Assembly (NCBI GenBank): GCA_903851455.1
Contig: CAINOM010000091.1
Location: 1-18,288, forward strand
DNA length: 18,288 nucleotides
Source of the DNA: an uncultured Bacteroidota bacterium
GTDB taxonomy: Bacteria; Bacteroidota; Bacteroidia; Chitinophagales; Chitinophagaceae
Direction of reading: 5' to 3'
Positions 8,194-16,411 of this stretch are shown piece by piece. How positions within the stretch are numbered: position 1 is the first letter of the stretch; every line of letters starts with the position of its first letter. A model generated the notes under the pieces. It did not search any database. It was not told the DNA's origin and worked only from the letters and a program-made list of their open reading frames with translations. The position numbers and the translations under genes are program-made.

Positions 8194-8249
8194 ATTCAAA
8201 CAGGTTATTATACAACATAAATGTAGTGATATAAAAATAAATTTACCGA

Positions 8250-8279
8250 TTTATTACGAATAAAAAAAAAGTAACTTTG
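8250..8279 (+). promoter_or_regulatory. Candidate Bacteroidota promoter for the cyclase operon
   Basis: TAACTTTG (8272-8279) matches the -7 consensus TAnnTTTG exactly. TTTA at 8250-8253, 18 bases upstream, is a near match to the -33 TTTG. Transcription would start near 8286, leaving about 42 bases before the TTG start. The upstream sequence is very AT-rich. Confidence 0.55.
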
Positions 8280-8327
8280 ATGAGAAAAAACTAAAACAGT
8301 CACAACTTAACACCTAATTCACCCTTT

Positions 8328-10175
8328 TTGTCGCCCAAACATAAAAAAACACATTTGAAAAATACAATTACTATTGCGTTTTTATTGTTATCCACTTGTT
8401 TGTATGCACAAAAACAAGGCCAAGACGGGATCGACTCTCTGGTCAACGCCATTCCTGCCGAGAAAAACGACACAATAAGAGTGCGGATGCTCCGGGATAT
8501 TGCATCAGACTACAGGCTGATAAATCCGGATGAGGGGATAAAGTATGGGCGGCAGGCACTCGACCTCGCCATAAAAACGAAATGGGAAAAAGGGATCGCG
8601 CTGTCTTATAGCTCCATAGCGAGCAATTACCAATACAAATCGGACTACCCCAACGCATTTGAATATGACTTCAAGGCTTTGAAAAAATTTGAGGCATTGG
8701 GCGATAAACGCGGCATGGCCAACTGCCTGCGAAGCATAGGGACCGTATACCAATATAAGAAAAATTACCAGAAAGCACTGGAATATGACCTGAACGCACT
8801 GAAAATATTTGAAGAACTGGGCGACAAAAGGGGAATATCGTCTAATCTTTCTAACCTGGGTATCTTCTATTTTTCGCAGCAGGACTATGACAAGGCAATT
8901 GAATATGATACCAAAGCGCTCAAAATATCGGACGAACTCGGCGATCATAACAGCGTGGCGGTGCAAATGGGCAATATAGGCGATGCCTATATGCACAAAA
9001 AAGATTACAAAAATGCACTGGAGTATGATGCAAAGGCTTTGAAAGCATTCCGTGAACAGGGTGACAAATACAGCACGGCGATAGCGCTGGGCAATACAGG
9101 GGAGACCTACCTGGCGATAGCAAAGGACTCGTTGACCAGGTCTGCGAGCGAAAAGGCGGAAAGCCTGAAACAAGCGATAAGCTACCTCAACGAGGCCATA
9201 GAAGCCAGCAGAAAAATAGACCAGTTGGACAACATCATAGAATTCAGTCAATACCTCTCCGATGCCTACTCCCTGGCCGGAAAATATAAAGACGCGCTGG
9301 AAAGTTATAAGCTCTATAGCACCATGAATGATTCAGTTTATTCATCGGAGAATAACTTCAGGATAAAGCAAACGGAACATCAGCATGATCTTGAACTTAA
9401 AGACAAGGACCTGAAACTGGCAAGACTGGAGCTGGCATTCCTCGTGGCGGGGATAGCGTTACTGCTGCTGGTGATAATTATGGTACTCAGAAATTCAATA
9501 AGTCAGAAGAAAACAAACCAGCTGCTTTCAAAAGAAAAAAAGAGATCAGATGACCTGCTGCTGAACATACTTCCGTCGGAAGTAGCGGATGAGCTGAAAG
9601 AAACAGGAACTGCCGCTGCAAAATACTTTGACAATGTCACAGTGATGTTCACCGACTTCGTTGACTTTACTATAGCCGGCGAAAAAATGAGCCCGCAGCA
9701 ACTGGTGGATGAACTCCATGCCTGTTTTATGGCTTTTGACGAAATAATCCGGCGGCATGGCATTGAAAAAATAAAGACGGTGGGCGATGCCTACCTGGCG
9801 GTATCCGGCCTGCCGATACCAGACGCCAAACATGCATCTAAAATGGTAAGCGCCGCAGCAGAGATCATTGCCTTCATGAAAGAACGGAAAAAGAAACTCG
9901 GGGCTAGCACGTTCGAAGTTCGCATCGGCATGCACAGCGGCAGTGTTGTGGCCGGCATTGTGGGAATGATAAAATTCGCCTACGACATATGGGGCGACAC
10001 CGTGAACACGGCAGCGCGTATGGAAGAGACCGGGGAAGCAGGCAAGATCAATATCTCTCAAACTACCTATGACCTGGTAAAAGATGAGTTTGCCTGCACT
10101 TATCGCGGTGAGATAGAAGCCAAAAACAAGGGGATGTTGAAAATGTATTTTGCGAACATTCCCAATATGTTGTAA
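8328..10175 (+). CDS. TPR-containing class III adenylate cyclase, membrane-bound (paralogue 1)
   Basis: A 615-residue predicted sensor cyclase making cAMP from ATP. Order: signal peptide (about 10-28, ending CLYAQ); five or more TPR-like units of 40 residues (about 88-290, each with ALEYDxKALK...LGDK); a short coiled coil (345-366); one membrane helix (367-387); a transducer-like NILPSEVADELK (413-424); and a class III catalytic domain (435-610). Metal-binding Asp443 and Asp487, adenine-specifying Lys483 and Asp553, and transition-state Asn560 and Arg564 are all present, so adenylate rather than guanylate cyclase. The TPR domain should lie in the periplasm, and the cyclase in the cytosol. Odd: the usual Gly of DxxGFT is Asp446, and Met547 replaces a normally polar residue. 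No ATG precedes the signal peptide; TTG 8328 or TTG 8355 must be used. It forms an operon with the next gene (19-base gap). Confidence 0.88.
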   Translation: MSPKHKKTHLKNTITIAFLLLSTCLYAQKQGQDGIDSLVNAIPAEKNDTIRVRMLRDIASDYRLINPDEGIKYGRQALDLAIKTKWEKGIALSYSSIASNYQYKSDYPNAFEYDFKALKKFEALGDKRGMANCLRSIGTVYQYKKNYQKALEYDLNALKIFEELGDKRGISSNLSNLGIFYFSQQDYDKAIEYDTKALKISDELGDHNSVAVQMGNIGDAYMHKKDYKNALEYDAKALKAFREQGDKYSTAIALGNTGETYLAIAKDSLTRSASEKAESLKQAISYLNEAIEASRKIDQLDNIIEFSQYLSDAYSLAGKYKDALESYKLYSTMNDSVYSSENNFRIKQTEHQHDLELKDKDLKLARLELAFLVAGIALLLLVIIMVLRNSISQKKTNQLLSKEKKRSDDLLLNILPSEVADELKETGTAAAKYFDNVTVMFTDFVDFTIAGEKMSPQQLVDELHACFMAFDEIIRRHGIEKIKTVGDAYLAVSGLPIPDAKHASKMVSAAAEIIAFMKERKKKLGASTFEVRIGMHSGSVVAGIVGMIKFAYDIWGDTVNTAARMEETGEAGKINISQTTYDLVKDEFACTYRGEIEAKNKGMLKMYFANIPNML

Positions 10176-10194
10176 ATTGTAGTATAATGCCTGC

Positions 10195-12015
10195 ATGAGA
10201 TCAGAACTAAAATGGCTTATTTTATGGTTATGCGTGTTCTCAACAGTGCCCTGCACAGCCCGCCTGCACGGGCAGGAGCTTATAGATTCGCTTATTAAAG
10301 AACTGCCAAACGGGAAAGAAGACACCAATAATGTAAAGCTGCGTAATGCGCTGTGCTATGCCTATGTGAACATAGACCCTGCCCGCGGGATACTGTATGG
10401 GGAGTCGGCGCTGGCACTGGCCGATAAACTCGGATGGAAAAGAGGCCTGGCTACCGCCAATGGAATGCTGGGCGTAAATTATATGTCACGGTCAGACTAT
10501 CCGAAATCCCTGGACTATGCCCTGAAATCTTTAAAGCTGAACGAGGAATTAGGTGACAAGAAAGCAATAGCAGGGAACTACGGTAATATCGCCAACCTAT
10601 ACAACAACCAGGAAAACTATACCGCCGCACTCGACTATTATGCGAAGGCCTTAAACACATTCGAGGAACTACAGGAAAAAAATTATGTCGCGATCACACT
10701 GGGTAATATCGGGAACACCTACTCAAACCTGAACAACTACTCGAAGGCACTTGAATATAGCGTCCGGGCTCTGAAAATAAGTGAAGAGCTCAATGATAAA
10801 CATGGTGTCGCATCGGACCTTGGAAATATAAGCAGTGCCTACACCAGCCTGCGCGACTATCGCAAAGGGCTTGAATATGGATTAAGAGCGATAAAAATAT
10901 TCGAAGAACTAGGGGACAAAAAAGATCTGATCGCGAATGTGGGAAATGTGGGTGAGTGCTACCTGGAGATGGCCCGGGATTCTACATCTGCGCATACCCC
11001 GGTTGAAAAGAAGGAAAGCCTGCGGCAGGCGATCAAGTACCTGAGCAGAGCGGTGGTCCTGGCCAAAGAAATAGACGAACTGGATTATCTGCAGACCTTT
11101 TCGCTGAACCTGTCTGAAGCGCAGAAGATGACCGGCGACTACCAAAGTGCCCTGGAGAACTACCAGCAATATGTGGTGATGCACGACTCGGTTTTCGGGA
11201 GCGCGAATAAAATAAAGATAATAGAGCTGGAGCGTAAACGGGAGCAGGAACTGCAAAACCTTGAGCTGGCGAAGAAAAAGAATGAACGTATCTTTTTTAT
11301 AGCGGGCATATGCCTGCTGGTGCTGGTGATCCTTTTTGTGCTGAGAAATTACAACCTGCAAAAAAGGTCGAACAAACTTCTTTCGGGAGAAAAGCAGCGG
11401 AGCGACGACCTGTTGCTTAACATCTTACCCGCAGAAGTGGCCGAAGAGCTGAAGGAGAAAGGAACCGCAGCCGCGAAATATTTTGAGAATGTGACGGTTA
11501 TGTTTACCGACTTTGTTGGCTTTACAAAGGCGGGCGAAAAGATGACGCCGCAACAATTGGTGGACGAGCTGCACAGTTGTTTCAAGGCGTTCGACGGTAT
11601 CATACGCAAGTACAAAATTGAAAAAATAAAGACGGTAGGAGATGCCTACCTGGCGGTATCCGGCCTGCCGATCGCCAATCCGAAACATGCCACTGTTATG
11701 GTAAATGCCGCACGCGAGATCGCGGCTTTTATGACAGACAGAAAAAAGAAGATGGGCGATAAAACCTTCGAAGTACGTATAGGGATCCATACCGGCAATG
11801 TCGTAGCGGGCATAGTTGGCGATATAAAATTCGCTTACGATATCTGGGGAGATGCCGTGAACACAGCGGCACGTATGGAAGAAAGCGGCGAGGCCGGGAA
11901 AGTAAATATTTCACAGACCACTTACGAACTGGTGAAGGGTGAGTTTGAATGCACTTACCGCGGCGAGATCAATGCTAAAAATAAAGGTGTGCTGAAGATG
12001 TATTTTGTGGCCTGA
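10195..12015 (+). CDS. TPR-containing class III adenylate cyclase, membrane-bound (paralogue 2)
   Basis: A 606-residue tandem paralogue of the preceding gene with the same architecture: signal peptide (about 1-26), 40-residue TPR units (about 85-255), a charged coiled coil (338-363), a membrane helix (365-383), NILPAEVAEELK (409-420), and a class III cyclase domain (431-606). The catalytic set is complete: Asp439 and Asp483 for metals, Lys479 and Asp549 for adenine, Asn556 and Arg560. Unlike paralogue 1 it keeps the canonical DFVGFT loop. Predicted to make cAMP in response to a periplasmic input to the TPR domain; the ligand is unknown. ATG 10195 directly opens the signal peptide, 19 bases after the previous stop, so the two are co-transcribed. 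The gene ends 11 bases from the converging glycosyltransferase gene, leaving no room for a terminator between them. Confidence 0.9.
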   Translation: MRSELKWLILWLCVFSTVPCTARLHGQELIDSLIKELPNGKEDTNNVKLRNALCYAYVNIDPARGILYGESALALADKLGWKRGLATANGMLGVNYMSRSDYPKSLDYALKSLKLNEELGDKKAIAGNYGNIANLYNNQENYTAALDYYAKALNTFEELQEKNYVAITLGNIGNTYSNLNNYSKALEYSVRALKISEELNDKHGVASDLGNISSAYTSLRDYRKGLEYGLRAIKIFEELGDKKDLIANVGNVGECYLEMARDSTSAHTPVEKKESLRQAIKYLSRAVVLAKEIDELDYLQTFSLNLSEAQKMTGDYQSALENYQQYVVMHDSVFGSANKIKIIELERKREQELQNLELAKKKNERIFFIAGICLLVLVILFVLRNYNLQKRSNKLLSGEKQRSDDLLLNILPAEVAEELKEKGTAAAKYFENVTVMFTDFVGFTKAGEKMTPQQLVDELHSCFKAFDGIIRKYKIEKIKTVGDAYLAVSGLPIANPKHATVMVNAAREIAAFMTDRKKKMGDKTFEVRIGIHTGNVVAGIVGDIKFAYDIWGDAVNTAARMEESGEAGKVNISQTTYELVKGEFECTYRGEINAKNKGVLKMYFVA

Positions 12016-12026
12016 TGAACCAAAGA

Positions 12027-13709
12027 CTACTTTCTCTTAAAAAATACAAATCCATTGCTGCTGCCGGTTTCTATTAGTTGCGGTAACAAGCCGTACTTAG
12101 TGCTATCCTGCACTTTGCACACAAAGTACGTGGGCTTGTCGACCACGCCGTAAAGCAACCATGACTCATTGGCTATGGGTTGCAGGTCTTTGCCGTTCTT
12201 ATCTACGCGCATGCTGCGATAGTTGGGATTAGTGGCGGGTAGTTTTTGCGTATAATAAAATGCAGCATAGCTTTTGAAGCCCAACGAATGCACATAAACG
12301 TCCTTGCCCTGGAAGCCTTTGTAAAAATCTATTGCTGCCTTCTGCGAATACGCCTCCACCTTTGGCGTGAAGTGTATCACAGTAACCTGAATGATCAATA
12401 TCTGCACAGCGCACAACAGCAGTACTCCTCTCCTGAAATTTTGACGCATCAGGAAGAAAGCGACCCAGATGCCAACCAGGTAGGTAATGCCCCAAAGGCA
12501 TTCAGTATAACTCCATGGCACATGAGCGCTGAGATTACCTACCGCAAAGGGATCATTTATATAAGGCACCAGTTTTTGTTTGTTGATGCCGATCAACGGA
12601 ACCGCGGTAATAACGATAGCAAGCAATGAACCTATGACAAGTAGCACCGTTTTTACGCCTGCTTTGAGGCGTGTCTGGCCATTGCTGAGCCGGAACAACT
12701 GTACCGCAGCCAGAAAAGTAAGCGGGAAATAGCACAAAGATGAGTAGTGAACGATCTTGGTCTTCACAATAGAGAACAACACCAGTACTACCGAAAACAG
12801 TATCCACATCCATTTGGTAAAGTCGGCCTGCCGTTCACTGCTTTCCTGTTTCCTGCTGGAGTACTGAAAAATAAACGCTGATGCAGGAAAGCAGCCAACC
12901 AACAATACGATAAAGTGGTAATAGAACGGGCCGCCATGATCCGAATCTTCTGTGCTGAACAAGCGGACCTGGTAGGTGATGAACTCGTGCAGGAACCACT
13001 TGCCATAAGCCGCACCGTTGGCCGTAACCGCTGTTATCAGCCACGCAAGCATAGGCAGCAGGGCGCATATACCCACCACGACAAAATATTTTAGTTTAAG
13101 TCCCTCGAGCCCTTTATTCACTACCAGGTATACTACAATATATACTACCAGCGCCAGTGCCGCGATCACTATGGCAGCCGGGCCTTTAGTTAACACTGCC
13201 AGGCCCAGCATCAAACCTGCCAGCAATGCGTGCAATAGTTTGCGCTCCGAGAAACGCATGAGGTGCACCTGGAAAAAAGCAATAAAAATGAACAAATTGA
13301 AAGTAGGATCGATGATGCCGGATTTGAAGTAGAAATGCGGCAACCATGTGGCTGCATACAGCGCTACCCACCATGCAGCCATCTGCCTGTTCACTATTCT
13401 TTTCCCCACATAAAACAAGGTGACCAATGTAATGACGCCGATAAGCGCATTAGGAAAACGGGCCGCAAACTCCCCTACTCCAAAAAACTTCATCGATAGT
13501 ACCTGCATCCAGATGAACAGCGGCGGCTTTTCCCAGAAGGGCATAAAGTCTATTTGTGCACGCAAATAATCTTTGGACACGATCATTTCACGCGCGCATT
13601 CCGCAAAGTTTATTTCATCCCAGTCGAACAGATGCACATGACCCAGGAAGGGAAAAAACAGCAATGCTCCTGCCAGTATTATGATCGTATATCGTAGGTA
13701 ATTTGGCAT
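12027..13709 (-). CDS. ArnT-like GT-C glycosyltransferase (GT39/GT83 type)
   Basis: A 560-residue integral membrane protein with a dozen or so hydrophobic helices. It carries the GT-C hallmarks: an acidic first periplasmic loop FDWDEINFAECAREM (28-42, with Asp31-Glu32 as the likely catalytic/metal pair) and FMPFWEKPPLFIW (55-67), as in ArnT and protein O-mannosyltransferases; a later KTKIVHYSSLCYFP segment parallels the K...Y/P loop of ArnT. Such enzymes move a sugar from a polyprenyl-phosphate carrier to lipid A, another lipid or a protein on the periplasmic side. The C-terminal soluble part (about 430-560) is less conserved. It is the last gene of an operon with the PAP2 phosphatase (7-base gap) and the LptF/G permease, which favours a lipid A or glycan target; sugar and acceptor are unknown. 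Confidence 0.85.
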   Translation of the reverse strand: MPNYLRYTIIILAGALLFFPFLGHVHLFDWDEINFAECAREMIVSKDYLRAQIDFMPFWEKPPLFIWMQVLSMKFFGVGEFAARFPNALIGVITLVTLFYVGKRIVNRQMAAWWVALYAATWLPHFYFKSGIIDPTFNLFIFIAFFQVHLMRFSERKLLHALLAGLMLGLAVLTKGPAAIVIAALALVVYIVVYLVVNKGLEGLKLKYFVVVGICALLPMLAWLITAVTANGAAYGKWFLHEFITYQVRLFSTEDSDHGGPFYYHFIVLLVGCFPASAFIFQYSSRKQESSERQADFTKWMWILFSVVLVLFSIVKTKIVHYSSLCYFPLTFLAAVQLFRLSNGQTRLKAGVKTVLLVIGSLLAIVITAVPLIGINKQKLVPYINDPFAVGNLSAHVPWSYTECLWGITYLVGIWVAFFLMRQNFRRGVLLLCAVQILIIQVTVIHFTPKVEAYSQKAAIDFYKGFQGKDVYVHSLGFKSYAAFYYTQKLPATNPNYRSMRVDKNGKDLQPIANESWLLYGVVDKPTYFVCKVQDSTKYGLLPQLIETGSSNGFVFFKRK

Positions 13710-13716
13710 GAGCTGA

Positions 13717-14367
13717 TCAGTCTATATTCTCTTTTGAAAAGCGCCCTTTGAGTACATACATCACAGAATAAACAAGCGTTGTGGTAATTCCGCCAATAAT
13801 GCTTCCCGCATATACATCCTCAAAAAAATGGGCGGTAAGATAGATACGTGAATAGCACACGCCTATTGCAAGCAGGAAAAACAACAGCCCGAACTTACTA
13901 TACTTTTCAGGAATCAGCAGCGAGGCGAGACAAAAAAAGCTGAATGCACCCTCGCTATGACCGGATGGGAAACTGTTGTTTACCAGGCTGGGCCAGTTGG
14001 GCAAAAAATGCATGCTCGTAACGTCGGGAAAATACGCACGGGGGCGCGGAGCTTTGTAATACTCCTTGAGTCCCTGCTGGATAGCCAGCGGGATAACGCT
14101 GCATAAAGTAACCGTTATGAAGAACCAAAGATTGCGGAAACGCGAAACACTCAGCAGCACCAGTAATAAGACAACAATAAACCAGCCTTCTCCCAGCCAG
14201 GTCATGTAATACAATAACACGTCTGTAGCACTTGAGTAATGGCTATTGACGGCATGAAACAGTTGCTCTTTGGTGAACAGCAAGAGCAAAGCTCCTCCCA
14301 CGACGACCCAGGCCAGGAATGGGAAAAAGAACCAGGGATTGTATGTTAAACTCCATTTTTTACGCAA
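13717..14367 (-). CDS. PAP2 family membrane lipid phosphatase
   Basis: A 216-residue membrane phosphatase with all three PAP2 motifs: K101-x6-RP (KEYYKAPRP), P134-S-G-H137 in SFPSGHSEG, and S173-R-x5-H180-x3-D184 in SRIYLTAHFFED. Catalysis passes through a phospho-His180 intermediate at the periplasmic face. Family substrates include undecaprenyl pyrophosphate, phosphatidyl phosphates and the phosphates of lipid A (LpxE/LpxF type); the neighbours favour lipid A or a polyprenyl carrier. The frame is open up to ATG 14451, but that start would overlap the upstream lptF/G-like gene by 92 bases and add a non-conserved basic tail. TTG 14367, which overlaps its stop codon by 8 bases, fits translational coupling and places MRKKWSLTYNPW just before the first helix, so it is preferred. 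Confidence 0.87.
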   Translation of the reverse strand: MRKKWSLTYNPWFFFPFLAWVVVGGALLLLFTKEQLFHAVNSHYSSATDVLLYYMTWLGEGWFIVVLLLVLLSVSRFRNLWFFITVTLCSVIPLAIQQGLKEYYKAPRPRAYFPDVTSMHFLPNWPSLVNNSFPSGHSEGAFSFFCLASLLIPEKYSKFGLLFFLLAIGVCYSRIYLTAHFFEDVYAGSIIGGITTTLVYSVMYVLKGRFSKENID

Positions 14368-15820
14368 CAGCTTTATTTTTTTCAGGAAGCATTTTTTTAA
14401 TGGCCCGCCACACCCTAAGGTACCATTCTTTGGTAAATATCTGCGAGTCATTACGTGCGGCGTTGATGAGCCAGAACGCCAAAGGAAGCAATATGAGCGT
14501 CGACATCCACATACCCAGCCACGGCGAAGCGGAGCCCGCCTTTACCAGTTTCTCCCCGGTAATATTGAGGATGTGAAAGGTAATAAAAAACACAACAGCT
14601 ATTACGAGCGGCATGCCCAGTCCGCCCTTGCGGATGATGGCACCCAGCGGAGCGCCGATCAGAAACAGCAGGATACATGCAAACGGCAGCGTGAATTTCC
14701 GGTGCAGTTCTACAGCCAGTTTCAGATAATGTTCTGTCTGGAGTTTTTTATCCAGTGAGTTGGCATCTACCAATGACTTGAAGCTGCGTAGGTTATTGAC
14801 AACCGTTTGTGTGACGGTTGCTTTCAGAGTATCCGGCACTAACTGCAAAAACGAAGAGTCGTATTTCTGAACAGCATAGGTGTTTCTTGCTATTTTTCTG
14901 GCCAGCGAATCGCCTTCTTTTGCTTTATTATTGAAGGTGACATACGGGGCGATGTAGCCACCCATATTGTTATAACTGCGGCGGCGGTCTTTAGCGAGAC
15001 TATCAATGTTTTCTGACAACTGCGCCACATTCATCATCTGGTCGGCATTCTTAAAAAGGCTCTCATTGGCCCGCGTGAAATTGAAGCCGGAAAGATCGAA
15101 AACCTTGTCGTAATTGGCAAAGTGGGCGCGCGTCTGCGTATAATTATGGGCACCTCGCTCATAACCTTCCTGGTATTGCCAGCCGTCCTTCAGCCGGAAG
15201 ATCAGGGATTGCTTATCCTGCGATGGAATCATCTGGCCTTCTTTTGCCATCACCACTTTGTCGTTACCCAACATGTCGGTGTGGTCGTAAATGATGACAT
15301 CATGGATGATATTTCCCTCTTTGTCCTTGCTGCCTACCCTGATGGAGTAGCCTTGTATATCACTATTGAACTGGTCCGGGCGAATATTGAGGGCAGGTTT
15401 TGAATTCCGCACATCATAGAGGAGGGATAGCGCCTTAAGATTGGCGACCGGGATGACATCGTTGCTGAAAAGGAAAGCAAGCCCGGAAAGGCCGACAATG
15501 AACAAAAACAGCGGCCGCATGAAACGCAGTAAAGAAATACCTGAAGATTTGATGGCGACGAGCTCGAAGTTCTCGCCCATATTGCCGAAGGTCATGATAG
15601 AGGAAAGGAGCACACTGAGCGGCAGTGCCAGCGGCACCAGCGTAGTGGACATATACACCAGGAGCTGAACAATGATCCAGATGTTAAGGCCCTTGCCGAT
15701 CATCTCATCCATATACAGCCAGAAAAACTGCATCATGAGTACGAAAAGCGAAACGAAAAAAGTAACAATGAACGGCCCTACGAAACTCCTGATGAGCAAT
15801 ATGTCCAGCTTCTTTATCAA
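14360..15820 (-). CDS. LptF/LptG family (YjgP/YjgQ) LPS export permease
   Basis: A 486-residue inner-membrane protein. Three N-terminal helices (about 12-35, 50-75, 98-120, with MQFFWLYMDEMIGKGL and PLALPLSVLLSSIMTFG), a long periplasmic beta-jellyroll-like region (about 125-375), and three C-terminal helices (about 380-465, with KFTLPFACILLFLIGAPLGAIIRKGGLG) are the family signature. With LptB and LptC these permeases extract lipopolysaccharide from the inner membrane and pass it to the periplasmic bridge. Bacteroidota members have a longer periplasmic domain than the E. coli proteins (about 360 residues), as here. The start is a TTG (15820): MIKKLDILLIRSF matches the family and an in-frame stop lies four codons upstream. 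First gene of a three-gene operon with the PAP2 and GT-C genes. Whether it is LptF or LptG cannot be decided. Confidence 0.9.
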   Translation of the reverse strand: MIKKLDILLIRSFVGPFIVTFFVSLFVLMMQFFWLYMDEMIGKGLNIWIIVQLLVYMSTTLVPLALPLSVLLSSIMTFGNMGENFELVAIKSSGISLLRFMRPLFLFIVGLSGLAFLFSNDVIPVANLKALSLLYDVRNSKPALNIRPDQFNSDIQGYSIRVGSKDKEGNIIHDVIIYDHTDMLGNDKVVMAKEGQMIPSQDKQSLIFRLKDGWQYQEGYERGAHNYTQTRAHFANYDKVFDLSGFNFTRANESLFKNADQMMNVAQLSENIDSLAKDRRRSYNNMGGYIAPYVTFNNKAKEGDSLARKIARNTYAVQKYDSSFLQLVPDTLKATVTQTVVNNLRSFKSLVDANSLDKKLQTEHYLKLAVELHRKFTLPFACILLFLIGAPLGAIIRKGGLGMPLVIAVVFFITFHILNITGEKLVKAGSASPWLGMWMSTLILLPLAFWLINAARNDSQIFTKEWYLRVWRAIKKMLPEKNKAVA

Positions 15821-15840
15821 TACTAATATCGTTTACGCTG

Positions 15841-15848
15841 CAAACCTA
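15841..15848 (-). promoter_or_regulatory. Candidate -7 element for the lptF/G-PAP2-GT operon
   Basis: On the - strand the sequence reads TAGGTTTG, an exact match to the Bacteroidota -7 consensus TAnnTTTG, ending 21 bases before the TTG start codon. That would leave a leader of roughly 15 bases. No clear TTTG at -33 was found, so this is a partial promoter call. Confidence 0.4.
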
Positions 15849-15937
15849 CGGCTAATTTGAAAATTTGCGCTGATAACTGCCGGAGTAAGAGTGGTTTTCG
15901 GGAGGTATAAACAAAACTTTATGAATTCATCTTCACT

Positions 15938-15968
15938 AAAGGCCGAAGGAATGACCCTTCAGCCTTTT
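15938..15968 (-). terminator. Hairpin terminator after the START-like gene
   Basis: The arms AAAGGC-C-GAAGG and CCTTC-A-GCCTTT pair over 11 bp with one internal mismatch around a 6-base loop. On the - strand the hairpin follows the START-like stop codon by 27 bases and is followed by a short TTT run; on the + strand it is followed by TTTTG. It probably separates this gene from the envelope operon. The T-tracts are short. Confidence 0.55.
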
Positions 15969-15994
15969 GATGCCTTGATAAGTAATCAACTTTA

Positions 15995-16378
15995 TTAGCT
16001 GCCTATACGATGTTTCAGATCGCTGACTTGTGAGTTCCAGAGACGCTCCTGATCCTTTTGGTCCGCTTTATCGGCAAAATCGGTGATCCGGAGAATGGTT
16101 TCGCTGGTTACCGGGCTTTGCTCGATGCTAAATTCAAAAAATTCATCTTTGTTCTGGTGGTTCCAGCGGTACCGGATAAATTCATTGTCTACATGTTCCA
16201 GGATATCAGCGGTATCGACACTGCCATTCCAGGTGAAGAAAAATGTGTGGTCACGTTGGTCAACTTTATCAGCAAACCACTCCTGGAGGCCTACCGGAGT
16301 GGATAAAAACTCGTACAGTATAGTTGGAGAGCAGCGTATCGGGAATTCTAATGAGTACATTAATTTTTTCTTATTCAT
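15995..16378 (-). CDS. START-like / AHSA1-type SRPBCC domain protein
   Basis: A 127-residue cytosolic protein. The sequence MNKKKLMYSLEFPIRCSPTILY, LSTPVGLQEWFADKV, FFFTWNGS, YRWNHQNKDEFFEF, and ITDFADKADQ...LWNSQVSDLKHRIGS near the end is typical of a small SRPBCC (START-like) family conserved across Bacteroidota. The helix-grip fold has a hydrophobic cavity for a lipid or small ligand; the physiological role of this family is not established. The open frame begins at GTG 16393, but ATG 16378 gives MNKKKLMYSLEFP and the usual family length of about 127 residues, so it is chosen. It is divergent from rpoD, an arrangement that may be conserved, and ends in a hairpin. Confidence 0.85.
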   Translation of the reverse strand: MNKKKLMYSLEFPIRCSPTILYEFLSTPVGLQEWFADKVDQRDHTFFFTWNGSVDTADILEHVDNEFIRYRWNHQNKDEFFEFSIEQSPVTSETILRITDFADKADQKDQERLWNSQVSDLKHRIGS

Positions 16379-16411
16379 CGCGGTACTATTCACTTGTTAT
16401 CAGTTTGGATG

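Noticed and set aside
8580..9110. Regular spacing of about 120 bases that could suggest a DNA repeat or CRISPR-like array
   Set aside because: The period equals 40 codons and reflects TPR units in the protein; the DNA copies are diverged and there are no constant repeats with unique spacers.
8505..10328. Long - strand open frames (about 248 and 260 codons) opposite the cyclase genes
   Set aside because: They are antisense to strongly supported TPR and cyclase coding sequence, lack recognisable domains and reflect codon bias of the true frame.
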